Positions 7,586 through 18,500 of a DNA stretch of 44,764 nt are shown here, piece after piece. The stretch spans positions 1 through 44,764 of the forward strand of contig WTWZ01000044.1 of the NCBI GenBank assembly GCA_009773765.1. The letters are read 5' to 3'. Position 1 is the stretch's first letter. Each line of letters starts with the position of its first letter. The position numbers were made by a program, and so were the translations under genes. The notes beneath the pieces were generated by a model that ran no database searches, had not been told where the DNA came from, and saw only the letters and a program-made list of their open reading frames with translations. This stretch comes from Prolixibacteraceae bacterium (GTDB lineage Bacteria; Bacteroidota; Bacteroidia; Bacteroidales; Prolixibacteraceae).

Positions 7586-9000
7586 AACTACTTAAGTTCC
7601 CAATCCTCCTGATTTTATTTATAACTTTCAATTGTTCAATTTCTATAGCTCAAAATCGGGTCAATATATCTGTTTCAAACACAACACTGGCAGGCACTGA
7701 CAGTATATTACCTTTTTGGTTTGCAGCGAATCAGCATGGAAAAATTGAAGCAAACAATTCCTTTTTAAATATTTCAGAATTATTTATTGGTCAGAATTAT
7801 CAAAATATAAATAACCAAAAAATAGGATATACCTGGGGAGGCGATTTTGTGGCGGCTTTTGGGGAGAACTCATATTACCAGCTTAACCAGGCATTTGCAG
7901 GTTTTTCAGTTAAAGGATGGGAACTAAAGGGGGGAATGTTTTACGACGAGATTCGTTTTGCCGGTTTATCCACGAGTAACGGAAACATAGCTGCAAGCGT
8001 GAATGCCAGGCCTGTGCCAAAGGTAAGATTTGCAACACTCGGGTATAAACAACTTCCGTTTTGGCAAAATTGGTTCAGCTTTAAGGGAGAATACGAAGAA
8101 GGGTTTTTAAATGATGAACGCCATGTTGACGGTGCCCATTTACACCACAAAAGCTTTAATTTTAAATTTCAAACCTCAGCCACTTTTAATTTCCAGTTTG
8201 GTTTTGAGCATTATGCAATGTGGGGAGGAACATCGCCAGATGCAAATATTGGAGAACTGCCCGGCTGGGAAAACTACTGGCGATATGTATTTGCGTTACC
8301 CGGCGGAGAAAATTTTCCGGTAACAGACCAGAAAAATATTTCGGGCAATCAGTTAGGTACATACCAGTTACAAGCCGAAAAGGAATATTCGGAATTTTTT
8401 TTCTTAGCATATATCAGCCACCCATGGGAAGACAATTCAGGTTTAAACTGGCACAACTGGCCCGACAACCTGATAGGGTTACATGTTAATTTCAAAAACA
8501 GAAAAAGCCCGGTAACCGATGTCGTTTATGAATTTACAAATTCGCGGCAGCAAAGTATCCGTGATTCAATCTATTCGCGGGATGAAACCACGGGTAAATG
8601 GAAAATGAATGAATACGATGGTTATTACAATCATGGTATATACCAGTCAGGCTTTACATATCAGCAAAAAGTGATGAGTTCGCCACTGTTTTTCCCTGTT
8701 AACATCAGCAATGATATTTCAGCAGGACTGCGCTCCAACCGGTTTTTTGCGCATCATTTAGGGCTTAAAGGAAACTTTTACGGTTTTATCGGGTGGAAAG
8801 GACTTTTAACTTATATCCAACATCTTGGAACGTATTCAAAGCCTTATTCAGAAGTTCAAAAACAGATTTCAGGATTGTTTGAAGTACAATATATCAACCC
8901 TGGCTTTCCTGTTCAAATTGGTATATCAGCCGCCGGCGATGCGGGAAATTACGCAGGCAAAAATCTGGGGTTTCGGTTAAATTTAACCAAAAAATGGTGA
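7582..9000 (+). CDS. Wzi-like capsule assembly outer membrane protein
   Basis: A 472-residue protein with a signal peptide (KLLKFPILLILFITF, cleavage near SIAQ) and alternating aromatic beta-strand patterns that fit an outer membrane barrel of the capsule-assembly Wzi family. Characteristic pieces include LPFWFAANQHG, GFEHYAMWGG and LGFRLNLTKKW at the C-terminus. In E. coli, Wzi helps attach capsule to the cell surface; the same job here is inference. The start is forced: an in-frame stop lies at 7567-7569 and no ATG precedes the signal peptide. TTG at 7582 is therefore the only reasonable start, overlapping the hicA stop as TTGA. With WecA downstream it suggests glycan export or anchoring. 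Confidence 0.8.
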   Translation: MKLLKFPILLILFITFNCSISIAQNRVNISVSNTTLAGTDSILPFWFAANQHGKIEANNSFLNISELFIGQNYQNINNQKIGYTWGGDFVAAFGENSYYQLNQAFAGFSVKGWELKGGMFYDEIRFAGLSTSNGNIAASVNARPVPKVRFATLGYKQLPFWQNWFSFKGEYEEGFLNDERHVDGAHLHHKSFNFKFQTSATFNFQFGFEHYAMWGGTSPDANIGELPGWENYWRYVFALPGGENFPVTDQKNISGNQLGTYQLQAEKEYSEFFFLAYISHPWEDNSGLNWHNWPDNLIGLHVNFKNRKSPVTDVVYEFTNSRQQSIRDSIYSRDETTGKWKMNEYDGYYNHGIYQSGFTYQQKVMSSPLFFPVNISNDISAGLRSNRFFAHHLGLKGNFYGFIGWKGLLTYIQHLGTYSKPYSEVQKQISGLFEVQYINPGFPVQIGISAAGDAGNYAGKNLGFRLNLTKKW

Positions 9001-9151
9001 AAAATAAATTTGTGACATTAATTAACAAATAGGTTTATTTTTCAACATTAATCGAAAAAATAATGTAATTCACATAAATTTTATTGAACTTTGGTATTAT
9101 TTTCAATGTTTCAAATTTCAATATATTTAGTTACTCACCCAATAGTAAAAA

Positions 9152-10249
9152 ATGGAATTAACACTAACAATCGGAGCTTTAATTATCGGTTTTTTGCTTG
9201 TAATGATATCCATTCCGCCAATAATCAGAGTTGCAAACGCCAAACATCTTTTTGAACCTTTCGATGAGAGAAGAGTTCATACTAAAATTGTTCCTCCATT
9301 GGGGGGCGTTGCTATATTTATCGGTTTTACACTGAGCAGTATTATCGCTACCGATGGAATTAGTTTCGATGCTTTAAAATACATTATTGCCTCAGTAATA
9401 ATCATGTTCTTCATCGGGCTTAAAGATGATTTAATGGATATTTCTGCACGTAAAAAACTGATGGTTCAGGTTTTTGCAGCCGTTATCCTTATTACATTAG
9501 GCAACGTAAGAATTACCAATCTTCATGGAATAATGGGAACCAACGAAATAGGATATATAACCAGTATCATCTTATCCATTTTTGCCATGGTAGTAATTAT
9601 TAATGCCTTTAATTTAATTGATGGTATTGATGGCCTGGCTTCCGGGCTTGCCATGGTTGCTGCTGCTTCATTTGGCATTTGGTTTTTTATTGCCGGGAAC
9701 ATCCAGTTTGCCATACTTTCGTTTGCATTGGTTGGCAGCTTAGCCGGGTTTTTTATTTACAATGTCTTTGGTAATCAAAACAAACTTTTTATGGGCGACA
9801 CAGGTTCGTTAATCATCGGGCTGGTCATCTCCGCTTTGGTTGTTAAGTTTAACGAAATCAACGTTAATCTCTCTGAGTCCTATGCAATTGCAGCAGCGCC
9901 TGCTGTTTCGCTTGCGATAATTATAATCCCCCTTGTAGATGTCTTAAGAGTTATGGCGATTCGAATTTATAATGGAATATCCCCTTTTTCACCCGATAAC
10001 AATCACATCCACCACCGTTTGCTTTCTTTGGTATCCAGTCATTTAAAAGTTACATTGATTATAATTACAATAAATATTGTAATTATTGTTTTTGCATTGT
10101 TTCTCAATCATTTGCAAATCAATGTTAATGTCCAGTTTATTTTTGTGTTACTGGCTGGAATTATTTTCTCACTTATTCCTGCTGTTGTCTTGAAAATTAA
10201 ATCAGCCGAAAAAATTAAAAGCCCCAAACAAATCAAACAGTTTGGTTAG
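9152..10249 (+). CDS. wecA: Undecaprenyl-phosphate sugar-1-phosphate transferase (WecA/TagO family)
   Basis: A 365-residue polytopic membrane protein of the MraY/WecA superfamily. It has the catalytic motifs: GLKDDLMD with the metal-binding Asp pair, NAFNLIDGIDGLASG, FMGDTGSL, and a cytoplasmic NNHIHHRLL loop typical of WecA rather than MraY. It moves a HexNAc-1-phosphate from the UDP-sugar to undecaprenyl phosphate, the first membrane step for O-antigen, enterobacterial common antigen or capsule. It lies 151 bases after the Wzi-like gene on the same strand and may be in the same unit. The exact sugar is not fixed by the sequence. Confidence 0.88.
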   Translation: MELTLTIGALIIGFLLVMISIPPIIRVANAKHLFEPFDERRVHTKIVPPLGGVAIFIGFTLSSIIATDGISFDALKYIIASVIIMFFIGLKDDLMDISARKKLMVQVFAAVILITLGNVRITNLHGIMGTNEIGYITSIILSIFAMVVIINAFNLIDGIDGLASGLAMVAAASFGIWFFIAGNIQFAILSFALVGSLAGFFIYNVFGNQNKLFMGDTGSLIIGLVISALVVKFNEINVNLSESYAIAAAPAVSLAIIIIPLVDVLRVMAIRIYNGISPFSPDNNHIHHRLLSLVSSHLKVTLIIITINIVIIVFALFLNHLQINVNVQFIFVLLAGIIFSLIPAVVLKIKSAEKIKSPKQIKQFG

Positions 10250-10313
10250 TCCAAAATAAAATCCATCTCTCATTTTCCCATCAATCAATCCAAACACATT
10301 GCCAGTCATCACT

Positions 10314-11327
10314 TTAATAACTGTTTCGGTTGTGTTTCATAATTGGGGTCAATACCATATTCCTGTACGATACTTTTCCATGGTCGCCCTGCAAATAAAT
10401 GGGGCCGACTTTAAAAACATCAGCTTGCATAGCGCCTCCGGTTGGGCCGAATGCAGGCTGATTGTCAATAATCTTTTTGCCGTTCAGAACCACTGTAATA
10501 TGCCTGTTGCAAAGAATCATTTCCATACTTTGCCATTCGCCGCCCCGTTTTTCTGATGCCACAGTTGGCGCAATCCTGCTATACAAACCGCCCATGTTGT
10601 GCGAATCCAGTTCTTTTCCGTACGAATCAACCACTTGAATTTCATACATTCCCCGCAAATAAACACCGCTGTTGCTGCGTTCCGGGACATTAACCTCCAA
10701 CGTCAGTTTGAAATCTTCAAATTCTTTTTCGGTGCGTAAATTGCCAAAATTCACCCGCTGACCTTCCTGATTGACCGGATCGTTTACCAAAACACCATCG
10801 GCCACTTTAAAACCATTTGCTTGTTTTGGGTTGATAAGTTTCCATCCGGTTAAATCTTTTCCGTTAAAAAGCTGGATTGGTTCGCCATATTTTACCTTCG
10901 ACAAATCGGGGGCCGGGCCCGGATCAGGCAATTTCCAGCCTTTAAATTTAAGAGAGCTGACAGTCATTCCGTCACGGGCTGGTTCCGTCATTGTGCCTTC
11001 CAGCTTGTCGCCTATCCGTTTAAACTGAAAGGTTTGGGTTACCACATGTTTGCGTTCCTCAGCTCGGGAAATTTCGCGTGTACGGGTAACTGCCAGTGTG
11101 GTATTGTCAACGAAATAAACACTGGAAACCGGAACCACGCTTCCACCCTGCCATAAAAGTTCAGCGTCCAGAAAACCCTTGTCATCATTCACATTCAGCC
11201 AGCCCACTGAGCCGCCTTCAATGTCGAGAGTCCACATACCGTAAAAATCTTTTGGTGAGTTTTGTGCTTTTAAAATAAACGCAAACATCACGAAAATCGC
11301 AACCAGAATTGAATATCTCTTTTTCAT
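10314..11327 (-). CDS. DUF1080 (3-keto-disaccharide hydrolase-like) secreted protein
   Basis: A 337-residue protein with a signal peptide (MKKRYSILVAIFVMFAFILKAQ). The C-terminal ~200 residues form the DUF1080 concanavalin-like domain: LFNGKDLTGWKL, SNSGVYLRGMYEIQVVDS, then WQSMEMILCNRHITVVLNG. The domain is known from Bacteroidota and Planctomycetes glycoside- and 3-keto-sugar-processing proteins. The N-terminal ~110 residues look like a separate small beta domain (FYGMWTLDIEGGSVGW). I trimmed 27 residues from the longest frame so that the protein starts at the signal peptide. It is convergent with the wecA-like gene. Confidence 0.82.
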   Translation of the reverse strand: MKKRYSILVAIFVMFAFILKAQNSPKDFYGMWTLDIEGGSVGWLNVNDDKGFLDAELLWQGGSVVPVSSVYFVDNTTLAVTRTREISRAEERKHVVTQTFQFKRIGDKLEGTMTEPARDGMTVSSLKFKGWKLPDPGPAPDLSKVKYGEPIQLFNGKDLTGWKLINPKQANGFKVADGVLVNDPVNQEGQRVNFGNLRTEKEFEDFKLTLEVNVPERSNSGVYLRGMYEIQVVDSYGKELDSHNMGGLYSRIAPTVASEKRGGEWQSMEMILCNRHITVVLNGKKIIDNQPAFGPTGGAMQADVFKVGPIYLQGDHGKVSYRNMVLTPIMKHNRNSY

Positions 11328-11473
11328 TTTTAAAAGGTTTATTGGTTTATATTTTTCTGTTTGTAAACTTAAAAAAAAAAGGAAACCACAATTAATATGT
11401 TGTGGCAATTTTAAATTAGATTCCCTTCTTCCTATAAATGACTAAAATTTGTTCTGTTTTGCAAAAAGCCAGA

Positions 11474-11493
11474 ATCCAGTATCCAGTATCCAG
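11474..11493. repeat. Short tandem repeat, ATCCAGT unit
   Basis: Almost three tandem copies of the 7-base unit ATCCAGT lie 10 bases beyond the stop of the peroxiredoxin-like gene. Simple repeats of this kind are common in intergenic DNA and I assign no function. Confidence 0.6.
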
Positions 11494-11502
11494 CCGCCAA
11501 CT

Positions 11503-12087
11503 TCACCAAATCAAATCGCAGGCATCGGCTGGCATCCAGTGTTTGTCTTTCCCATCCCATTTTACGTTGCAGCCAATGGGGTTTGTAACCGGGACAGAAA
11601 TTGGTTTTCCCAGGATTAGCTCTTCCAGTGCCCTCTCCAAATCATTCACCCTTATCTTCGAGGTTTCGCGCGGACTGTCAACCCCGCGGCCGGTGTAAAC
11701 CAGTTTTCTTTCCTTACCGAAAACATAAAAGTGGGGCGTCCGCAGCGCTCCATAAGCCAACGCCACTTCCTGCGTTTCATCGTACAAATATTTCCAGGGG
11801 AAATTGTGTTCTCCCATTCGGGCAACCATGTGCGGAAAATCATCTTCAGAATACGTATTTTTACTGTTCGAATTAATTCCCGCAAATTCAACCCCATGTG
11901 GGCTAAACCTCTCCACAGTTTTTCGTGTAATTTCATCGCTGCCAATCACATACGGGCAGTGGTTACAGGTAAAAAACAGCACCAGGTATTTTGAATTCTG
12001 AAAACTTTCAAGCGAATATACTTTCCCGTCGGTAGCCGGAAGTTTAAAATCCTTTGCTTTTGAACCAATTTCAAGTGTAAATGCCAT
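11503..12087 (-). CDS. Peroxiredoxin-like thioredoxin-fold protein
   Basis: A 194-residue soluble protein of the AhpC/TSA-redoxin superfamily. The N-terminus reads [16 protein letters not shown], followed by [13 protein letters not shown] with the redox CxxC pair. Further on are [27 protein letters not shown], and a TPHFYVFG motif with the cis-Pro. Members are thought to reduce peroxides or act as thiol-disulphide reductases, but the substrate is unknown. There is no signal peptide, so it should act in the cytoplasm. The C-terminus adds CDLIW after an extra Cys (GCNVKW), typical of this subgroup. Confidence 0.82.
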   Translation of the reverse strand: MAFTLEIGSKAKDFKLPATDGKVYSLESFQNSKYLVLFFTCNHCPYVIGSDEITRKTVERFSPHGVEFAGINSNSKNTYSEDDFPHMVARMGEHNFPWKYLYDETQEVALAYGALRTPHFYVFGKERKLVYTGRGVDSPRETSKIRVNDLERALEELILGKPISVPVTNPIGCNVKWDGKDKHWMPADACDLIW

Positions 12088-12116
12088 TTTTATTCGTATT
12101 AAGATTATAATTAAAA

Positions 12117-12149
12117 AGTATCAAGACCGTTAGTACCAAGTATCAAGAC
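12117..12149. repeat. Direct repeat AGTATCAAGAC, two copies
   Basis: AGTATCAAGAC occurs at 12117 and 12139, in the gap between the divergent peroxiredoxin-like and ligA genes. Two short copies 22 bases apart could be a regulator site or chance slippage. I see nothing else in this 245-base gap. Confidence 0.4.
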
Positions 12150-12326
12150 GTTGAGAATTAAAATTATTATTTTGTGCCTGTCCATTTCATGTCTCTTTTT
12201 CCTGATACTTGTACCTATAAATCATGTATCTTACTCTAATAAAAAGAAATTCAATACCAAATTGTTTAATACCTGATAAAAAACTTGCTTATTTTTAGCA
12301 GGAACTTTATGAAAGAATTTTAATAA

Positions 12327-14339
<2,013 letters not shown>

Positions 14340-14367
14340 AAATATAGCAATTGCATAAAACAATATT

Positions 14368-14375
14368 TATTTTTG
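14368..14375 (+). promoter_or_regulatory. Candidate -7 element before the DUF6913 gene
   Basis: TATTTTTG fits TAnnTTTG and ends 7 bases before the ATG at 14383. A TTG lies at 14351 but the 14-base spacing is shorter than usual. If used, the transcript would have almost no leader. Confidence 0.3.
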
Positions 14376-14382
14376 CGGCCGC

Positions 14383-14901
14383 ATGACAATCAAGGATATC
14401 AAAGAAAAAATAGCACGAAGGAAATTAGCCAAAATAACTTCGGCAATTGAACGCACACCGGTATTTCCGAATATTAACACGGTTAAAACCATTGGCGTTA
14501 TCTGGCAACCCACCCAAAAAGAGGCATTTCAGTATTTAAAAAGTTACTTTAACCGCGAACAGGTTATTTTCAGGGGGTTTTGTGTATTTGAAGCAATTAC
14601 CAATCCGCACCAGGATGCAAATACGCTCACAGTGAAAGATCTCGACTTTTGGGGACTGCCAAAAAAAGATAAGGTTGATGAATTCATAAATATCAGGTTT
14701 GAAGTTCTTTTCAATATTGCGTTTGAAGATAACCTTGTACTCGACTACATTACAGCGCTTTCGCAGGCACGTTTTAAAGTTGGAAGTACACAAATCATTA
14801 ACAATTATTTCGACCTGAATATTAATATTGGCGAAAACCAGGATGCGGTTTACCTTGCCAAACAGCAAATTTTCTATCTTGCGCAACTAAATAAAAAATA
14901 A
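14383..14901 (+). CDS. DUF6913-family protein of unknown function
   Basis: A 172-residue soluble protein that matches my memory of the Bacteroidota DUF6913 family: a basic N-terminus (KIARRKLAKI), a central KDLDFWGLPKKDKVDEFIN stretch, then FEVLFNIAFEDNLVLDYI and ALSQARFKVG. No catalytic motif is evident. It sits 4 bases before dapA and follows ligA by 43 bases, so it is probably cotranscribed with dapA. The family is widespread in Bacteroidota, which suggests a conserved but uncharacterised role. Confidence 0.75.
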   Translation: MTIKDIKEKIARRKLAKITSAIERTPVFPNINTVKTIGVIWQPTQKEAFQYLKSYFNREQVIFRGFCVFEAITNPHQDANTLTVKDLDFWGLPKKDKVDEFINIRFEVLFNIAFEDNLVLDYITALSQARFKVGSTQIINNYFDLNINIGENQDAVYLAKQQIFYLAQLNKK

Positions 14902-14905
14902 TCAA

Positions 14906-15784
14906 ATGAGCCAGCTATTTACAGGTGCAGGTGTTGCATTAATAACCCCGTTTACAGATAAAAACCAGATAGATTACAAAGCGCTTGAAACCGTTATTGA
15001 AAACCAGGTCCAGGGCGGAATGGATTACCTCGTTGCCTTGGGAACCACAGCCGAATCTACAACCCTTACTTCAGAAGAAAAACAGAATGTAATTCAGTGC
15101 GCGCGCAAAAATTCCGGGAAATTGCCCGTGGTTGTTGGAATGGGTGGAAACGATACCCAAGCCATTGTTAACCAGATAAAAAAGACAAATTTACAGGGAA
15201 TCAGCGGATTACTCATTGTTACCCCTTATTACAACCGTCCTTCGCAGGAAGGCATGTTCAGGCATTATTGCACTATTGCCAAAGAAAGCCCGCTGCCAAT
15301 AATTTTATACAACGTACCGTCGCGTACCGGCGTTAACCTCGAGGCCGAAACCGTTGTCAGGCTGGCAGAAGCTTCGGATAAAATCGTTGCCGTTAAAGAA
15401 GCATCGGGAATCATGTCGCAAATTGCCACCATCGCCAAATATACCCCTGACAGTTTTACCATGGTTTCGGGCGACGATGTTTTGGCGTTGCCAACCACAA
15501 CCATTGGCGGAAAAGGTTTGATTTCGGTGATTGCCAATGCGTTTCCTGCAAAAGTAAGCAAACTTATGCACCTCGCCCTGGCCGGAAATTACGCGGAAGC
15601 CACAAAAATTCATTTTGAACTGATTGACCTGTTCAAACTGATTTTTAAGGAAGGCAATCCGGGAGGAATTAAAGCTTTGATGCACATACAGGGAACCATT
15701 GAAAATGAATTGCGGTCGCCCTTATACAAAATCAGCGATGCAACATACGACGAAATTAAAGGGGCATTTCTGAAACTGCAATAA
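14906..15784 (+). CDS. dapA: 4-hydroxy-tetrahydrodipicolinate synthase
   Basis: A 292-residue TIM-barrel protein of normal DapA length. Key pieces are GTTAESTTLTSEE (substrate-binding Thr pair), TPYYNRPSQEG, LYNVPSRTGVN (catalytic Tyr region) and KIVAVKEASG, whose Lys forms the Schiff base with pyruvate. It condenses pyruvate with aspartate semialdehyde on the diaminopimelate/lysine pathway. A strong hairpin follows the stop, so it probably ends the transcription unit. Confidence 0.96.
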   Translation: MSQLFTGAGVALITPFTDKNQIDYKALETVIENQVQGGMDYLVALGTTAESTTLTSEEKQNVIQCARKNSGKLPVVVGMGGNDTQAIVNQIKKTNLQGISGLLIVTPYYNRPSQEGMFRHYCTIAKESPLPIILYNVPSRTGVNLEAETVVRLAEASDKIVAVKEASGIMSQIATIAKYTPDSFTMVSGDDVLALPTTTIGGKGLISVIANAFPAKVSKLMHLALAGNYAEATKIHFELIDLFKLIFKEGNPGGIKALMHIQGTIENELRSPLYKISDATYDEIKGAFLKLQ

Positions 15785-15808
15785 AATAACTAACAGGCCG
15801 TTATTGAT

Positions 15809-15845
15809 AAAAAGGAAAAAATATTCAAAAATTTTTTCCTTTTTT
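15809..15845 (+). terminator. Hairpin terminator after dapA
   Basis: A perfect 14-base stem (AAAAAGGAAAAAAT pairing with its complement at 15832-15845, one base either way) encloses a loop of about eight bases, 25 bases after the dapA stop. The A-rich left arm and T-rich right arm fit a bidirectional terminator. Confidence 0.7.
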
Positions 15846-15918
15846 GATTTTTGATTTCTATTTTGTGGACGTTTTAAATCTGCCGCAAATTTTTTTGACG
15901 GCTCAACGATATGGATGC

Positions 15919-17169
15919 ATGAAGAAAACCGGACTTGTTTTTATTATTGGCTTTGTTTCGCTTATATTATTTGTTTCGTGGCAACAATACGTATTATCCT
16001 CCCCCCCTTTAAGTATTTTGCCCGATTCGCCCGCTTCTGAGTCCGTTCCGGCAGTTGTTCCCCCACACATCGAAATTAAGGAAATCATAAATGAATACGA
16101 CAGTTTAATTACCGCCGAAATAAAAGCATCGGGCACCGTAGGTGCAGCTGTGGCAGTGGTTTACCGAAACGAGGTGGTTTATATTAAATGTTTTGGGGTT
16201 AAAAAATCAGGAACAAAAGATTCAATCGACCAACACACCATTTTCAGGCTGGCGTCGGTTTCGAAACCAATTTCTGGTGTTTTGGCCGGAATGCTGGCCG
16301 ATGAACAAATTATCAACTTTGAAGATAAAGTAGTTGATTACCTACCGGGCCTCCGATTGAAAAACACTGAAATAACCGAGGAAATAACCATCAGAAATTT
16401 ACTGACCCACACCACCGGACTATCGGCCCATGCTTATGATGATTTGGTGGAACAAAAAGTACCGATAAGCCAGATTATGAACAAATTATACCTGGCAAAC
16501 ACACCGGCAATGCCGGGACAGGTTTATGCCTACCAGAATGTAATGTTCAGTTTACTTGATACAATTGTGGCCTGCAAAACCGGTAAAAGCTACTGCGAGG
16601 TTCTGAAAGAAAAAGTATTTATACCGTTTGGAATGAACGATGCTTCCACAGGATTCAAGGCATTCAGAATGAACGAAAATAAAGCCCTGCCCCACTCCGG
16701 TGCAACTACTATTAAATTAAACGATCGCTATTACACAACAACAGCGGCAGCCGGAATTAATGCCAGTATTTCCGACATGTCCAGTTTTCTGATCGCTTTG
16801 CTTGGAAATCCAAATCCGGCAGTAAATGAAAATGTGGAAGAGATGATTTTCACTCCTTACATCCAAACTGAACTGAGCCGGGGGTATTTTTCGCAATGGG
16901 AAAAAGTGGATGCAAAGGCTTATGGTATCGGCTGGAGAATTGTGGATTACAAAGGCCGCAGAGTTGCATACCACGGTGGATTTGTAAGGGGCTACCGCGC
17001 AGAATTAGCGGTTTGCCGCGATGAACAGATTGGCATTGTTTACCTTTCCAACTCACCGGGCACTATTTCAGCCCGAAGCATTCCGGAATTCCTGAACCGG
17101 TTTTTTGCGTTTAAGGATCAACAAAAGATTACTCTGGTTCCAGGCCAGGCGGATAACGCAGTTAACTAA
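15919..17169 (+). CDS. Serine hydrolase of the beta-lactamase class C/penicillin-binding family
   Basis: A 416-residue exported or membrane-anchored protein with an N-terminal hydrophobic segment (MKKTGLVFIIGFVSLILFV). The beta-lactamase-fold motifs are visible: FRLASVSKPISG supplies the SxxK nucleophile and Lys, VYAYQNVMF supplies YxN, and AYHGGFVRGYRAE supplies the third HGG-type motif. Related proteins are esterases, D-aminopeptidases or cell-wall carboxypeptidases, and the true substrate is not evident. I chose the ATG at 15919 because a longer frame begins at a TTG inside the terminator region and adds no signal peptide. It runs convergent to the split paralogue at 17198. Confidence 0.85.
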   Translation: MKKTGLVFIIGFVSLILFVSWQQYVLSSPPLSILPDSPASESVPAVVPPHIEIKEIINEYDSLITAEIKASGTVGAAVAVVYRNEVVYIKCFGVKKSGTKDSIDQHTIFRLASVSKPISGVLAGMLADEQIINFEDKVVDYLPGLRLKNTEITEEITIRNLLTHTTGLSAHAYDDLVEQKVPISQIMNKLYLANTPAMPGQVYAYQNVMFSLLDTIVACKTGKSYCEVLKEKVFIPFGMNDASTGFKAFRMNENKALPHSGATTIKLNDRYYTTTAAAGINASISDMSSFLIALLGNPNPAVNENVEEMIFTPYIQTELSRGYFSQWEKVDAKAYGIGWRIVDYKGRRVAYHGGFVRGYRAELAVCRDEQIGIVYLSNSPGTISARSIPEFLNRFFAFKDQQKITLVPGQADNAVN

Positions 17170-17197
17170 ATTTTTTAATAAAATTATTTTTTAAAAC

Positions 17198-18031
17198 TCA
17201 GAACCTAACCTTAATCTTTATCGCCCCTTCCACTTCTTCTTCCGATGGAAAAACAACATATCCTCCCCCGCTGCCCGAAGTTATTGCCCCTGAATATTTT
17301 GGAAAATAGTTGGTTTGCATCTCTTCCATCACCCAAACGGGAACGGTGTAAGGCAACATTTCGCTCCAGCACAGAAATGTTTCTTTCATCGATTCGCCCA
17401 ATTGTTTAACATTCTTTTTCAGAATGGCATCGAAGCAAGCTTTTCCCGATTCGCCCAGCCGTTTTACAAGTTTAGGAGTAAGGTTTTTCTTCAGAATCGG
17501 GTTGTAACCTTCGGGGCGCGGTTGAAGCGGCGCAAAATTCAAAACTGCCGACAACCATTCGCAGGTTTCTTTATCGGTAGTATTTTCGATATGATTTGGC
17601 CAGAACTTACCGTTGTAATCCAACCGACTGATGCCGGGAACCAGCAAACCGATATGATCCTGAGTGCCTGAAATGTATTCGGTCCCGGGAGGGTTTTCGG
17701 CGCCAAACAAAATTTGTGCATTGCGCACCGGATTTCCTCCGGGATACTGGTCTCCCCAAAGTTCAATCCCCACTTTACGCGAGCTGGTTGCCATTCCCGA
17801 CCGGTCGTTAAAATCCATGGTCGGCCAAATTTGTGCCACCACCACCGAACCGGGATGAATTTCAGAAACCCAGGGCTGGTCAATCCAGCCACCCGCCAAA
17901 CAAACCCGGTAAGGAAATTTCAGTTCTTTTTTTGAATCGGAACTGGATCGGGCAGGCAATCCTTTTTCGGGAATCCGTTCAAGCACAACCAGTTCAACCC
18001 CAAGTTCATTTTTTCCCGGGGGTGAAACCAT
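17198..18031 (-). pseudogene. GHMP-kinase-like 3' part of a split cytidylyltransferase/kinase gene
   Basis: The 277 codons match the kinase half of the protein at 5944-7083: YRVCLAGGWIDQPW, DFNDRSGMATSSRK, and SGSGGGYVVF near the C-terminus. In the intact paralogue this half is joined to the nucleotidyltransferase half. Here the frames are shifted, and the alignment of the two DNA sequences needs exactly an 11-base deletion at the junction near 18008/18009. Apart from that the frame is fully open and the motifs are kept. The break may therefore be recent, or the two halves may be made separately, because an ATG at 18029-18031 starts this frame 26 bases before the stop of the upstream part. 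Confidence 0.78.
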
Positions 18032-18323
18032 CTGAATTCACAATAAAATAATCAGGTTTCAGCGCTCTCATATCATCAGCAAAATCGAGCATTCCCATTC
18101 CCGATGCAATATACGCCTGTTCAACAAACCGAACCGCGCCAACCATAAATTTGCGCTCTTCCTGCGAAAAATAGGGCGCTTTGCCTTTTAACAGTTTCAG
18201 GTTTTCGTCACGACCCAGAAAAACATGCAGTTTTCCATATTTGGCAGCAGTTTTAAAAAATGCGATATGCCCAGCATGAAGCAAATCAAAACATCCGCTG
18301 GCCATCACTGTTTTATCAGTCAT
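18006..18323 (-). pseudogene. Cytidylyltransferase 5' part of the split gene
   Basis: The 105 codons carry the nucleotidyltransferase signature MASGCFDLLHAGH and continue in step with the paralogue at 5944 up to NSDGFTPGK, where a TGA stops the frame. The domain itself is nearly whole but lacks its last residues (the stretch around KLCDEIGAQL in the paralogue). The downstream frame overlaps it by 26 bases. On its own the fragment could still fold, but the linkage to the kinase is lost. It lies close to the GDP-mannose epimerase-like gene on the same strand and probably belongs to the same transcription unit. Confidence 0.78.
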
Positions 18324-18375
18324 AAGAACTTCTTTTTAATTTTAAAGATTGAAATAAGTTTTGCCCGGAACACAG

Positions 18376-18418
18376 TTCGACTTCGCTCACTGTGACAGTC
18401 AGACTGAGCGAAGTCGAA
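18376..18418. repeat. Inverted repeat, REP-like hairpin
   Basis: TTCGACTTCGCTCA (18376-18389) pairs perfectly with TGAGCGAAGTCGAA (18405-18418) around a 15-base spacer. It sits between the 3' end of the epimerase gene and the start of the split cytidylyltransferase gene. Similar GC-richer inverted repeats recur as dispersed elements in Bacteroidota genomes. It may stabilise or end a transcript. Confidence 0.65.
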
Positions 18419-18500
18419 GTCGGTTTACTTAATCAATCAATATTAATTTCTAAAATCTATACGAGATTTGAACCCAAAACTCAAACGTTGAACTCTGAAC

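Noticed and set aside
11328-11408. Longer start of the DUF1080 protein
   Set aside because: The added 27 residues place the signal peptide internally; the start at 11327 is more sensible.
15844-15918. TTG-started extension of the serine hydrolase
   Set aside because: It begins inside the terminator hairpin and moves the hydrophobic signal away from the N-terminus.
18006-18031. Programmed -1 ribosomal frameshift at the A-run of the split gene
   Set aside because: The downstream frame needs a +1 shift, and comparison with the paralogue shows 11 missing bases, not a slip site.
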